64,000 nt of DNA from Paenibacillus albicereus. Its GTDB lineage: Bacteria; Bacillota; Bacilli; Paenibacillales; Paenibacillaceae. This document shows, in pieces, positions 15,555-24,079 of this stretch. The notes under the pieces are model-generated. The model was given only the letters and a program-made list of their open reading frames with translations, was not told the origin of the DNA and searched no databases. The stretch lies in NCBI RefSeq assembly GCF_012676905.1, contig NZ_CP051428.1:535501-599500 (forward strand). Reading direction: 5' to 3'. The position numbers were made by a program, and so were the translations under genes. Positions within the stretch are counted from its first letter, which is position 1. Every line of letters starts with the position of its first letter.

Positions 15555-16922
15555 ATGAAAAATCGCAACTACTCGTTATGGGCGCTGTCCTGGCCCATCT
15601 TCATCGAGCTGTTCCTGCAGTTCCTGCTCGGAGCGGCGGATACGTTCATGGTCAGCGAAATTTCCGACGACGCGGTCGCGGTCGTCGGGTTCTCGCACCA
15701 GCTGTTCAACGCGCTGACGGTGCTGTTCACGGTCATCGCCAGCGGCGCCGGCATCCTCATCGCGCAGAAGCTCGGAGCGCGCAAGGAGGAGGACGCCCGC
15801 TCGATCAGCATCATCGCGCTCAAGACGACGGTGCTCATCGGAGCCGCGGTCAGCGTGCTGCTCATCGCCCTGCCCGGGCCGATCGCGAGCCTGCTGCAGA
15901 TGCCCGAGGAGCTGCTGCCGCTGGCGCGCACCTACATCTCCATCGTCGGCGGCAGCATGATCCTGGCGGCGATCATGAGCACGCTCAGCGCGGCGATCCG
16001 CAACACGGGCAACACGCGCGGACCGATGTATACGGCGATCGGCATGAACGTCGTGCATATCTTCCTCAACTACGGCTTCATCTACGGCGCGTTCGGCCTG
16101 CCCGAATGGGGCCTGGCGGGCGTCGCGGCCAGCACCGTCGTCAGCCGCCTGCTCGCCTCGGCGCTGCTGGTCTACATGTTCCTGTTCGCGTTCGAGCGCC
16201 GAATCTGGTGGGGCGACATCAAGCTGTGGAGCCGCAGCCTGTTCCGCGAGATCCTGCGCATCGGCTGGCCGCTCGGCGTCTACTCCGGCAACTGGGTGCT
16301 CTCGCAGCTCGTCATCTTCACGTTCATCGGCTCGCTCGGAGCGGCGCAGCTGGCGGCGCGCACGTACATGAACACGCTGGAGTCGTTCTGCTTCCTCATC
16401 GGCTTCTCGATTGCGCTGGCGACGCAGATCCGCGTGGCGCATCTGTTCGGCGCCGGCAACACCCGCGAAGCCTACAAGGACGCGTACAAAGGGCTCTGGA
16501 TCGGCCAGCTCGTCGTCATCGCCAACTCGTTCATCATCTTCCTGTTCGGCAGCCAGGCGCTCGGCCTGTTCACGACCGATCCCCAGATCCTGGCGATCTG
16601 CGCCGGCCTGCTCGGTCTGAACCTGCTGCTGCAGCCGGGCAAGATGCTCAACATGACGATCGCAGACTCGCTGAACGCCGTCGGAGACACGCGCTTCACG
16701 ATGTACGTCTCGACGCTCAGCATGTGGGGCGTGTCGGTGGCCGTCTCCTATTTCTTCAGCATCCATCTCGGCTACGGCCTGACGGCCATCTATATCTGCA
16801 TGATCGCCGACGAATACTTGCGCGGCTTCGTCTGCTGGCTGCGCTGGCGCAGCTTCAAGTGGGCTTCCCGCGCGGGCTCGCCCGAGCTGCCGGCGCAGGG
16901 CGGAGCGGCTGCGGAGGCCTGA
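15555..16922 (+). CDS. MATE family efflux transporter
   Basis: 455-residue polytopic membrane protein. It has the duplicated MatE architecture: the first bundle starts ALSWPIFIELFLQFLLGAADTFMVS and the second EILRIGWPLGVYSGNWVLSQL, each with about six helices. GGAGGT lies ten bases before the ATG at 15555; an ATG at 15513 has no ribosome site. MATE proteins export cationic drugs or metabolites using Na+ or H+ gradients. The divergent AraC gene may regulate it. The last 20 residues are Ala/Glu-rich. Confidence 0.92.
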   Translation: MKNRNYSLWALSWPIFIELFLQFLLGAADTFMVSEISDDAVAVVGFSHQLFNALTVLFTVIASGAGILIAQKLGARKEEDARSISIIALKTTVLIGAAVSVLLIALPGPIASLLQMPEELLPLARTYISIVGGSMILAAIMSTLSAAIRNTGNTRGPMYTAIGMNVVHIFLNYGFIYGAFGLPEWGLAGVAASTVVSRLLASALLVYMFLFAFERRIWWGDIKLWSRSLFREILRIGWPLGVYSGNWVLSQLVIFTFIGSLGAAQLAARTYMNTLESFCFLIGFSIALATQIRVAHLFGAGNTREAYKDAYKGLWIGQLVVIANSFIIFLFGSQALGLFTTDPQILAICAGLLGLNLLLQPGKMLNMTIADSLNAVGDTRFTMYVSTLSMWGVSVAVSYFFSIHLGYGLTAIYICMIADEYLRGFVCWLRWRSFKWASRAGSPELPAQGGAAAEA

Positions 16923-16956
16923 GGCTGGAAGGTCTGTCTCGAGCTTCGCGAGGATT

Positions 16957-17199
16957 CGAACGACGAATCGGCTCGTTAGCAGGGGCTTCGAGCTCCGCGA
17001 GGATTCGAACGACGAATCAGCTCGTTAGCAGGCATAAGTCGGTTTTCGCGAATATCTAACGACGAATCAAACGCTTGACGACGGGAAACGGGCTGGAATC
17101 GGGACGAAAACGACGTCTTGCAGCTTCGAAGCGTTTGATGCGTCGTTAGAGTTCCAAAACTCGGCAAAAGGGGCTTCTAAGCGCTTGACCAGTCGTTAG
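16957..17199. repeat. Diverged relative of the 185-bp element (copy D)
   Basis: Forward arms C(G/T)AACGACGAATC start at 16957, 17006 and 17056 (49 and 50 bp apart). Inverted arms ending CGTCGTTAG/AGTCGTTAG finish at 17149 and 17199 (50 bp apart). The centre is 94 rather than 85 bp, and the arm sequence differs from copies A-C except for the TAACGA/TCGTTA ends. It lies between convergent genes (MATE and mannosidase). Confidence 0.75.
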
Positions 17200-17303
17200 C
17201 GTTGAAGTGAGTCCTCGCGCTGGCGCATGCGGTTCTTTCCGCCCGCACGGCGAATCGCCAGGGGCAAGACGCAGCTAGCGAAGTGCTGCGGGTACGGACG
17301 CAA

Positions 17304-17340
17304 AAAGAACCGGCTCTCTAGGAATGGGAGCCGGTTCTTT
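17304..17340. terminator. Bidirectional terminator hairpin
   Basis: AAAGAACCGGCTC (17304-17316) pairs perfectly with its complement at 17328-17340; A and T runs flank it. It can serve both convergent genes. Confidence 0.8.
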
Positions 17341-17382
17341 GGTGTTTCGGCGTCGCGGCCGCGCCGCGCCGCCGAAGGGCGG

Positions 17383-17459
17383 GAACAAGGGAAGAGGCTC
17401 CCTTGTTCGAGGGCCTGCGCCGCCTGCGAGAGGGGACAAGGGAAGACCTTCCCTTGTTC
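17383..17459. repeat. Two tandem hairpin-bearing ~51-bp repeats downstream of the mannosidase gene
   Basis: GAACAAGGGA/TCCCTTGTTC (17383-17392 with 17399-17408) and GACAAGGGAA/TTCCCTTGT (17435-17444 with 17449-17457) are two hairpins. Each is followed by a similar AG(G/A)GCCTGCG(C/G)CGC stretch. On the minus strand they are in the mannosidase 3' end region. Confidence 0.75.
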
Positions 17460-17481
17460 AAGAGCCTGCGGCGCTTCACCG

Positions 17482-20223
17482 TCAGCGTAGGCCGATCGTC
17501 ACGATCTCGGCCGGCCCGACGGCGAGCTCGGCGCGTCCATCGCGCAGCTCCAGCTCGTCCGCCGTATCCTGCTCGAGCACGCCGGTCCTGTAGGCGCCGG
17601 ACGCGCCGGTAGGAGCTTGCAGCCGCAGGACTCCCGGCTCGCGCTTCAGGTTGTACAGGCGCACGATCAGGTCGCCGGTGACCGGGCTGGCCTTGAAGGC
17701 GGAGAGGGCGATCGACTCTCCCTCCCATGCGAGGGGCGCGCCGACGGCCGCGAGCCTGCCCGCATGCACGCCGGTCTGCACCGCCGTCCAAGGCGTCTGC
17801 AGCTGGTACGCCTCGGCGTACGCGCCGCTCGCCGCGCCGTCGCCGCCATGCGGCACGAGCGCGAGACGCGCTTCATGCGGCCCGATGCACTGGGCCTCCG
17901 GCGTCGGGAAGTAGCCCCAGTCGCCGAGCTCGCCGGTCGAGCGGAGCAGCGTGACGGCGATCGTATTCCGCCCGTCGCGCAGCACCTCGTACTCGCACAG
18001 ACCGACGTTGGCGACCGTCAAGCCGGCGGCCGCGCCGTCCGCCGCCAGGCCGCTCACGTCGGCGAACGCTTGCTGGTGCTGGGCATTGCTCGGATTGTCC
18101 CACTCCGGAGCCGGCTCGGTCGGCCGCACGGCCGCCTCGAAGATCGAGTCGGCCGTATGCGTGTCCGCCGCCAGTCCGGTCGGGAACAGCAACCGCACCC
18201 GGTGGTCGCGGGCCTGGTTGTCGAACGAGCTGACGATGTCCAGCCTGCCGCTGCCTTGCTCCAGCGCGAGCACGGTGCGCAGGCGCAGCGGGACGAGCTC
18301 GGACGAGCGTCCGGCCTGCCGCTGCGGGTAGTACACGATCTCGCGCTGCTCGCGGTCCAGCGTCTCGTCGGCCGAGGCCGGCACGGCCCATTCGTGCACG
18401 ATCTCGAGCGAGGCGCGGCCGGAGCCGTTCTCCACGATCGAGACCGTCGCCGGCACGCCGCGCGTCGTCAGCGGCTCCACGCCTTTCGGTCCCATGAACA
18501 TGTACTCGTTGCCGATGTCGCCGCTGTCCTCGTACAGGCCGAGATCGCGGAACGTCCGCCCCGTGCGCCGATCGGTCAGCGCGAACGTGCCGTCCTCGGC
18601 GACCTCGACGCGGAGCACGCCGTTGTCGAGCGTGCGGGCATCGGCCGCGATGTCCGGGGCCGCCTCCGGCCGCGCGTCCGAGCGGACCCAGGCATAGGCC
18701 GCATGGCCGAGCGCCGGCACGGCGTCCGCCTGGAACGTCAGGCGCACGCGGCGGCATTGGTACGGCTGGCGGAACGCGTCGTCCGGCAAGTCATAGCCGA
18801 ACTGCAGGCCGAGGTCCTCCACCGTGCAGGCCAGCGCCTGTCCTTGCGCATCGAGGAGCGCGCGTCCGCGCAGGTCGAGCTCCTTCATGCGGCGGTTCAT
18901 CTCGTCGAAGCCGATGCCTTCGCGGAAGTAGATCCGCGCCGCGTCCAGCTCGACCGATACGGCGCCGCTGCGCTTCCAGCCCGACGGGTTGAAGACGACG
19001 AACGGAAGCGCGTCCGCGCCGTAGCTTCCGAACACGGAGGTGTCCACCGCCTCGGCGACGAACGCCGCCGAATCGGCCACGATCGTCTCGGCGACGTGGC
19101 GGCTCTTGTCGAAGCGCGTGACCATCTCGCGGTGCACCTCGTCGACGCTGCAGCCGCAGATGCTGTCATGCGGATGGTTTTGGAGCAGCAGCTTCCAGGC
19201 GTAGCCAAGCAGATGCTGCGGATACTCCTTGCCGAGCAGCCGGGCGTAGGCCGCGAGCGGCTCGGCCGAACGCTCGAGCACGGACTGGCCGGCGGCGTTC
19301 ATCTGCTTCAGGTAGACGCGCGAGGAGGCGGTGTTCACGAGCGTGCCCCAGCCGTCGGTCAGCTGGCTGCGCAGCTCGCCGCGCACGACGGACAGCGCGG
19401 ACTCGTCCGCGGCGGAGCGGACGGCGTCCAGATAGTCCGGGAAGTTGGAGTGGATGAACTCCACCTCGGGCTCGACGGCGCCTGCCATGCGGATCGCTTC
19501 GGCCAGGTCGGTCTGGATCGGCTGGTGGTCGCAGCCGTTCATGAACAGCAGATGCGGCGTCGAGGCGTAGCGACCGGCGTCGGCGAGCTTGCGCTCCCAG
19601 TAGGCGCGGGCGTCCTCGGCGCGCGTCGGCACCTCGTTGCCGTTGGAGTACCAGTTGGCGAACAGGATGCCGAGCACGCGCGAGCCGTCCGGGCCTTCCC
19701 AGACGAGCTCCGAGAAGGAGCTCTCGTAGGCGCTCGACTCGCCGACCTCGTTGTTGAAGCCGGTCGGCTTGACGCCCCGTCCGAACAGCGCGTTGTCGAT
19801 GCCCGCTTGCCGCATGAGCTGCGGCGTCTGGCCGAACAGGCCGAACGTGTCGGGGAAGTAGCCGATCTTGGACACCTGTCCCCAGCGGGCCGCTTCCTCG
19901 TGGCCGATCTGCAGGTTGCGCACGTTGGCCTCGGCGCTCGTCAGGAAGGCATCCTGCAAGATGTACCAGGGACCGATGCCGATGCGTCCGTCCCGGATGA
20001 GCTTCTCGAGGCGGGAGCGGTTCTCCGGGCGCACCTCCAGGTAGTCGTCGAGGATGATCGTCTGGCCGTCGAGGAAGAAGCTGCGGTAGCCGGGATCGGT
20101 CTCCAGCGTGTCCAGCAGCGTGTCCATCAGCCGGACGAGGCGGACGTGATGCTTCTCGTAGGGGAGGTACCACTCTCGGTCCCAGTGGGTATGGGACAGG
20201 ATGTGCGCGGTGCGCTTCGTCAT
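17482..20223 (-). CDS. GH38 alpha-mannosidase
   Basis: 913 residues, cytoplasmic (no signal peptide). The GH38 N-terminal domain starts HILSHTHWDREWYLPYE (zinc-binding His/Asp), with the nucleophile in GYFPDTFGLFGQTPQL, and HPHDSICGCSVDEVH in the middle domain. The C-terminal beta-rich domains follow. The length matches bacterial GH38 enzymes such as those of streptococci. The start at 20223 has GAAAGGA upstream. It lies in the alpha-mannoside cluster directly after GH125, and the two enzymes together would remove alpha-1,2/1,3/1,6-linked mannose from imported oligosaccharides. The exact linkage preference is inferred from the family, not seen. Confidence 0.93.
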   Translation of the reverse strand: MTKRTAHILSHTHWDREWYLPYEKHHVRLVRLMDTLLDTLETDPGYRSFFLDGQTIILDDYLEVRPENRSRLEKLIRDGRIGIGPWYILQDAFLTSAEANVRNLQIGHEEAARWGQVSKIGYFPDTFGLFGQTPQLMRQAGIDNALFGRGVKPTGFNNEVGESSAYESSFSELVWEGPDGSRVLGILFANWYSNGNEVPTRAEDARAYWERKLADAGRYASTPHLLFMNGCDHQPIQTDLAEAIRMAGAVEPEVEFIHSNFPDYLDAVRSAADESALSVVRGELRSQLTDGWGTLVNTASSRVYLKQMNAAGQSVLERSAEPLAAYARLLGKEYPQHLLGYAWKLLLQNHPHDSICGCSVDEVHREMVTRFDKSRHVAETIVADSAAFVAEAVDTSVFGSYGADALPFVVFNPSGWKRSGAVSVELDAARIYFREGIGFDEMNRRMKELDLRGRALLDAQGQALACTVEDLGLQFGYDLPDDAFRQPYQCRRVRLTFQADAVPALGHAAYAWVRSDARPEAAPDIAADARTLDNGVLRVEVAEDGTFALTDRRTGRTFRDLGLYEDSGDIGNEYMFMGPKGVEPLTTRGVPATVSIVENGSGRASLEIVHEWAVPASADETLDREQREIVYYPQRQAGRSSELVPLRLRTVLALEQGSGRLDIVSSFDNQARDHRVRLLFPTGLAADTHTADSIFEAAVRPTEPAPEWDNPSNAQHQQAFADVSGLAADGAAAGLTVANVGLCEYEVLRDGRNTIAVTLLRSTGELGDWGYFPTPEAQCIGPHEARLALVPHGGDGAASGAYAEAYQLQTPWTAVQTGVHAGRLAAVGAPLAWEGESIALSAFKASPVTGDLIVRLYNLKREPGVLRLQAPTGASGAYRTGVLEQDTADELELRDGRAELAVGPAEIVTIGLR

Positions 20224-20452
20224 GGGAATCGGTCCTTTCGGAAATGATGCTTCCAGCATACCCGCCGAGCGGGCCGGGAAGCTATCGAAGATGGCGACGG
20301 CCGCTCTGCGATCGGACGACAAGTCCGGGCGCGGGGCGGCCGTGCGGTAGAAGCGGCGCTGTGGATCCCTGGCGGCAGGGCGCGAAACAGGCGCAGCCTC
20401 CGGCACACCGGCTGCGGAGCGGCCGCTTGCGGCTGGATGCTCTTGCCGTCGG

Positions 20453-21781
20453 TCAGCTGCGGCCGATCAGGCCGTCCTGCATCGCTTTGTAGACGAGCTG
20501 GGCGAACAGGCTGTTCGACCAGGCGAACCATTTGCGCGTGAATACGGCCGGATCGTCGGAGTGGAAGCCCTCGTGCATGTAGCCGGTGTCGGCGTCGGTC
20601 GCCTCCAGAAGATCGATCATCGCGAGCTTCTCCTCGGCGGACGTCGCGGTCAGGCCCTGCATCGAGAGCGCCATGTGCCAGATGTAGCCGTCCGGCGTGT
20701 GCGGGCTGCCGATGCCTTTGGCCTGCCTGCCCTCGAAGTAGAACGGGTTCTCGCGGCTGAGCGCGAAGCGGCGCGTGTTCAGGTAGATCGGATCGTCCGC
20801 AGCGGCGTAGCCGAAGTACGGGATGGACATGAGGCCCGGCGTGCCGGCGTCGTCCATCAGGCAATGGTTGCCGTAGCCGTCCGTCTCGTAGGCGTAGATC
20901 GGGCCGAACTGCGGGTGGCGGACGATGCCGTACAGCCGGATGCCGTGCTCCACCTCGGCGGCGAGGTCGGCCAGCTCCTGGACGAGCGCCATGTCTCGGA
21001 ACACCCACTTGGCGATCTCCTTCATCTGGCGCATCGTCACGACGGCGAACAGATTGGCCGGGATGTTGTAGTGGAAGTCGCAGGCGTCGTCGCTCGGGCG
21101 GAAGCCGGACCAGATCATGCCGGTGTAGTTGACCGGCATGCCGAGCCCTTTGTTCCGGAGGGAGTCCTCCGGAATGCCGTTGTCGCGCACGAAGCGGTAC
21201 GGCGACTGCTCGAAGTGCCGCTGCTCCCTTTTCCACAGGTCGATCGCGGCGCGCATCGCGCGCTTGAAGTCCGTGTCGAAGATGGCCGTATGCTTCGTCT
21301 CCTGCCAATAGGCGTAGGCGAGGCGGAACGAGAAGCAGATCGAGTCGAGCTCGAACTTGCGCTCCCACACCCACGGCCCCATGTCGGTCTCGTCGGTCGT
21401 GTTCCAGTGCCAGTCGTTGGCCGATTCGTTGAACGCGTTGGCGTAAGGGTCGATGAGGATCATCGCCATGTGGCGGCGGATGAGCCCTTCGAGGATGCGC
21501 TGCAGGTCGGCGTCTTCCTTGGCGAGCGGCACGTAGTGGATCACCTGCTCGACGGAGTCGCGCAGCCACATGGCCGGGATGTCGCCGGTGATGACGAACG
21601 TCGTGCCGTCGGGCATCAGCTTGGTCGTCGTCTCCAGCGTGTTGGGGAAGCAGTTGCGGAAAAGACGCTGCAGCTTCGGCCGGTCGGCCAGCTTGGCTTC
21701 GGCCTCGGCCAGCGCCTGCCGCACGGCGGCAGGCAGCTCCAGCTGCGGCATCGGAATGGTCGGTAATCGGAATTGCTCCAT
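20453..21781 (-). CDS. GH125 exo-alpha-1,6-mannosidase
   Basis: 442 residues with GH125 hallmarks: TTFVITGDIPAMWLRDSVEQV near residue 65, DPYANAFNESANDWHW, WVWERKFELDS, and YLNTRRFALSRENPFYF later. The family is a retaining/inverting exo-alpha-1,6-mannosidase group acting on N-glycan cores and mannan branches. No signal peptide is present, so it acts on imported sugars. AAGGAG precedes the ATG at 21781. The permease gene is 148 bp upstream and the GH38 gene 229 bp downstream on the same strand. Confidence 0.93.
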   Translation of the reverse strand: MEQFRLPTIPMPQLELPAAVRQALAEAEAKLADRPKLQRLFRNCFPNTLETTTKLMPDGTTFVITGDIPAMWLRDSVEQVIHYVPLAKEDADLQRILEGLIRRHMAMILIDPYANAFNESANDWHWNTTDETDMGPWVWERKFELDSICFSFRLAYAYWQETKHTAIFDTDFKRAMRAAIDLWKREQRHFEQSPYRFVRDNGIPEDSLRNKGLGMPVNYTGMIWSGFRPSDDACDFHYNIPANLFAVVTMRQMKEIAKWVFRDMALVQELADLAAEVEHGIRLYGIVRHPQFGPIYAYETDGYGNHCLMDDAGTPGLMSIPYFGYAAADDPIYLNTRRFALSRENPFYFEGRQAKGIGSPHTPDGYIWHMALSMQGLTATSAEEKLAMIDLLEATDADTGYMHEGFHSDDPAVFTRKWFAWSNSLFAQLVYKAMQDGLIGRS

Positions 21782-21929
21782 GGTGAATTCGCTCCTTGGC
21801 AGGGGGATGGACGCCGCCGCTCGCGGCGGAGGCGTGGGGCCGGCAAGGATGGCCGCGGATGGCGGCGCTCCATGCCGACGACCGCCGTTAGGCTCGTTAG
21901 GCCGATCCGGCGAATGAGTCGCCGCTACC

Positions 21930-22862
21930 CTACTCTTTGACCGCCCCGATCGTCAAGCCCTGGACGAAGTAGCGTTGGAAGAACGGGTAGGCGAGCACGA
22001 TCGGGCCGGTGGCGAGCACGACCATCGCCATGCGGGCCGTATCCTGCGGCATGTTCTGCAGTCCCTGGGCGAGCGAGGAGTTGCTGGACGCCTGCGACAG
22101 CAGGAACTGCATGTTCGTCTCGATGCGCATGAGCATCGACTGCAGCGGCACGAGGTTCGGGTTCTCGATGTAGAGCAGGGCGTTGAACCAGTCGTTCCAA
22201 TAGCCGAGGGTGCTGAACAGCGCGATCGTCGCCAGGCCCGGCAGCGCGAGCGGAAGGACGAGCTTGTAGAAAATCTGCAGCTCGCTGGCGCCGTCGATCT
22301 TGCCGGACTCGATGATCGCCTCGGGCACCATCGTGAGGAAGAACGTGCGCATGATGAGGACGTAGAACGCGTTGACCATGAGCGGCAGGATGAGCGCCCA
22401 GATGCTGTCCTTCAGGCCGAGCATCTGCGTCACGACGATGTATGTCGGCACGAGGCCGCCGTTGAACAGCATCGTGAAGAAGGCGAAGAAGTTGAAGAAC
22501 TTGCGGTACTGGAAGCTCTTGCGCGAGATGCCGTAGGCGTACAGCGTGACGACGAGCAGGCCGAGCGCCGTGCCCACGACGGTCACGAAGATCGTGACGC
22601 CGTAGGAGCGGAGCAGGGCGTCGCCGTTCTGCAGCACGTAGCGGTAGGCCTCGAGGCTCCATTCGGAAGGAACGAGCCGGTAGCCGTCCTCGGCAAGCGT
22701 CCGTTCGTTCGTGAACGAAATGATGAGGATGAACACGAACGGGAACACGCACAGCAGCGCGAACAGGCCGGCGATGACGTGGAAGGCCGCGTTCCAGGCC
22801 GGGCTCAGCTTATGGAAGTCGCGCGCCGCTTTGGGCGGCAGCGCGGCGGACGGTTTGGACAT
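21930..22862 (-). CDS. Carbohydrate ABC transporter permease (LplC/CUT1 type)
   Basis: 310-residue inner-membrane permease. The N terminus is cytoplasmic, followed by a helix (VIAGLFALLCVFPFVFILIISF) and a BPD_transp_1 domain with an EAA-type loop around EAIIESGKIDGASELQIFYKLVLP. It ends VQGLTIGAVKE, typical of LplC-like permeases. GAAAGGAG precedes the ATG at 22862. Its partner permease gene lies 1.2 kb upstream, separated by a repeat-filled spacer. In most relatives the two permease genes are adjacent. Confidence 0.93.
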   Translation of the reverse strand: MSKPSAALPPKAARDFHKLSPAWNAAFHVIAGLFALLCVFPFVFILIISFTNERTLAEDGYRLVPSEWSLEAYRYVLQNGDALLRSYGVTIFVTVVGTALGLLVVTLYAYGISRKSFQYRKFFNFFAFFTMLFNGGLVPTYIVVTQMLGLKDSIWALILPLMVNAFYVLIMRTFFLTMVPEAIIESGKIDGASELQIFYKLVLPLALPGLATIALFSTLGYWNDWFNALLYIENPNLVPLQSMLMRIETNMQFLLSQASSNSSLAQGLQNMPQDTARMAMVVLATGPIVLAYPFFQRYFVQGLTIGAVKE

Positions 22863-22935
22863 GGGCGGGACTCCTTTCGTGGGGGGAATGGGGTGGGAAA
22901 GACGAGCGCGATGGAGAAGCTGCGAAGAGTGACGG

Positions 22936-23091
22936 CTCGATCGGCGTCCGGTGCGGCGCTGCGCTGAGCTGCTCGATCGGCGTCCGGTAACGCCGCTGCG
23001 TGAGGCAAGGGCCGCTGCTCGATCGGCGTCCGGGAACGCCGCTGCGCTGATCTGCTCGATCGGCGTCCGGGAACGCCGCTGCGTGAGACAA
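22936..23091. repeat. Four tandem units starting CTCGATCGGCGTCCGG
   Basis: Units start at 22936, 22972, 23018 and 23055 (periods 36, 46, 37). Read on the minus strand they are tail repeats following the inverted core at 23092-23220. They share the GGACGCC and CAGCGG words with the 37-bp units at 23807-24073. Confidence 0.85.
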
Positions 23092-23220
23092 GCCTTCCTC
23101 CGATCCCGCTGGAACGCGGATGCCTCGATCGCCCGACCCCCGATGGGGTGGGCATCCGCCTTCCAAGGGGACCGCTGCCGCTTCTCCGAAAGGCCCGTCT
23201 CCCTCCGCTCCGCCTCGTCC
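23092..23220 (-). repeat. Inverted copy of the 122-bp repeat core
   Basis: The reverse complement of this segment aligns with the cores at 23448 and 23684. Shared words include GGAGCGGAGACGG, GAGAAGCGG, CCCTTGGA, GAGG-ATCCG and GAATCGGAGG, with roughly three-quarters identity by eye. Confidence 0.7.
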
Positions 23221-23447
23221 TGCCGATCTCCCGCCTTCCCCGCCCCCTGGTTGTGGGGGGCGGTGGGCGCCTCCCGCACATCGAGGAGGCGGCAGGCGCT
23301 TCTTGCTCTTGCGCCCGCAGGGCCAAGAGCAGGTAGCGCGAGCGGCCCCGCCGGCATCAGAGCGGACGGGAAGGCCGGCCTCGCCGGCGGTGGAGCCGTA
23401 TGGGGCCAGCGAGGCCGAATCGGCGCCAACCGGCACCCGCAGCATCT

Positions 23448-23683
23448 GCAGGGAGCGGAGACGGACGGAATCTCCTGGAGAAGCGGGAGCGGTTCCCTTG
23501 GAGGCCGGATTCCACCCCTTCGGGGAGGGAATTCAGAGGAATCCGGGCTCCAGAGGAATCGGAGGGAGATTCGTCCGGCGAAGCGGACGCCCTGCGCGCG
23601 GTTTCGTCCGGCGGAGCGGACCCCTTGCGCGTCAGCGGACTTATCCGGCGGTGCCGGACCGCTCTTGCTTGGGTGCGACAGGC
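23448..23683 (+). repeat. Repeat core copy 1 (122 bp) with short tail
   Basis: Begins GCAGGGAGCGGAGACGG at 23448. The core is nearly identical to the one at 23684 (period 236). Its tail has three hairpin units starting at 23570, 23603 and 23641, the last degenerate. Confidence 0.85.
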
Positions 23684-23806
23684 GCAGGGAGCGGAGACGG
23701 ACGAAATCTCCTGGAGAAGCGGGAGCGGTTCCCTTGGAGGCCGGATTCCAACCCTTTCAGGGAGGGAATTCAGAGGAATCTGGGCTCCAGAGGAATCGGA
23801 GGGAGA
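23684..23806 (+). repeat. Repeat core copy 2 (123 bp)
   Basis: Differs from copy 1 at only a few positions (for example GACGAAATC for GACGGAATC) and runs directly into the 37-bp array. Confidence 0.85.
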
Positions 23807-24079
23807 TTCGTCCGGCGGAGCGGACGCCCTGCGCGTCAGCGGTTTCGTCCGGCGAAGCGGACGCCTTGCGCGTCGGAGGGAGATTCGTCCGCCGAAGCGG
23901 ACGTCCTGCGTGTCAGCGGTTTCGTCCGGCGAAGCGGACGCCCTGCGCGTCAGCGGTTTCGTCCGGCGAAGCGGACGTCCTGCGCGTCAGCCGATTCGTC
24001 CGGCGGAGCGGACGTCCTGCGCTTCTGCCAATTCGTCCGCCGAAGCGGACGTCCTGCGCGTCAGCGGTTTCGTCCTCGT
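23807..24079. repeat. 37-bp hairpin-unit tandem array between permease genes
   Basis: TTCGTCC starts recur at 23807, 23844, 23884, 23921, 23958, 23995, 24032 and 24069. The spacing is 37 bp except for one interval of 40. Each unit holds GTCCG(G/C)CG(A/G)AGCGGAC, a 5-6-bp stem with a small loop. There are no unique spacers, so it is not a CRISPR. The last unit abuts the stop codon of the upstream permease gene. Confidence 0.88.

Noticed and set aside
23120-24079. Open frames across the repeat island between permease genes
   Set aside because: The translations are Arg/Ser/Pro-rich products of tandem repeats, differ between repeat copies, and lack plausible starts; no gene is supported.
23807-24079. 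CRISPR array
   Set aside because: Units are contiguous 37-bp tandem repeats with no unique spacers and no cas genes nearby.
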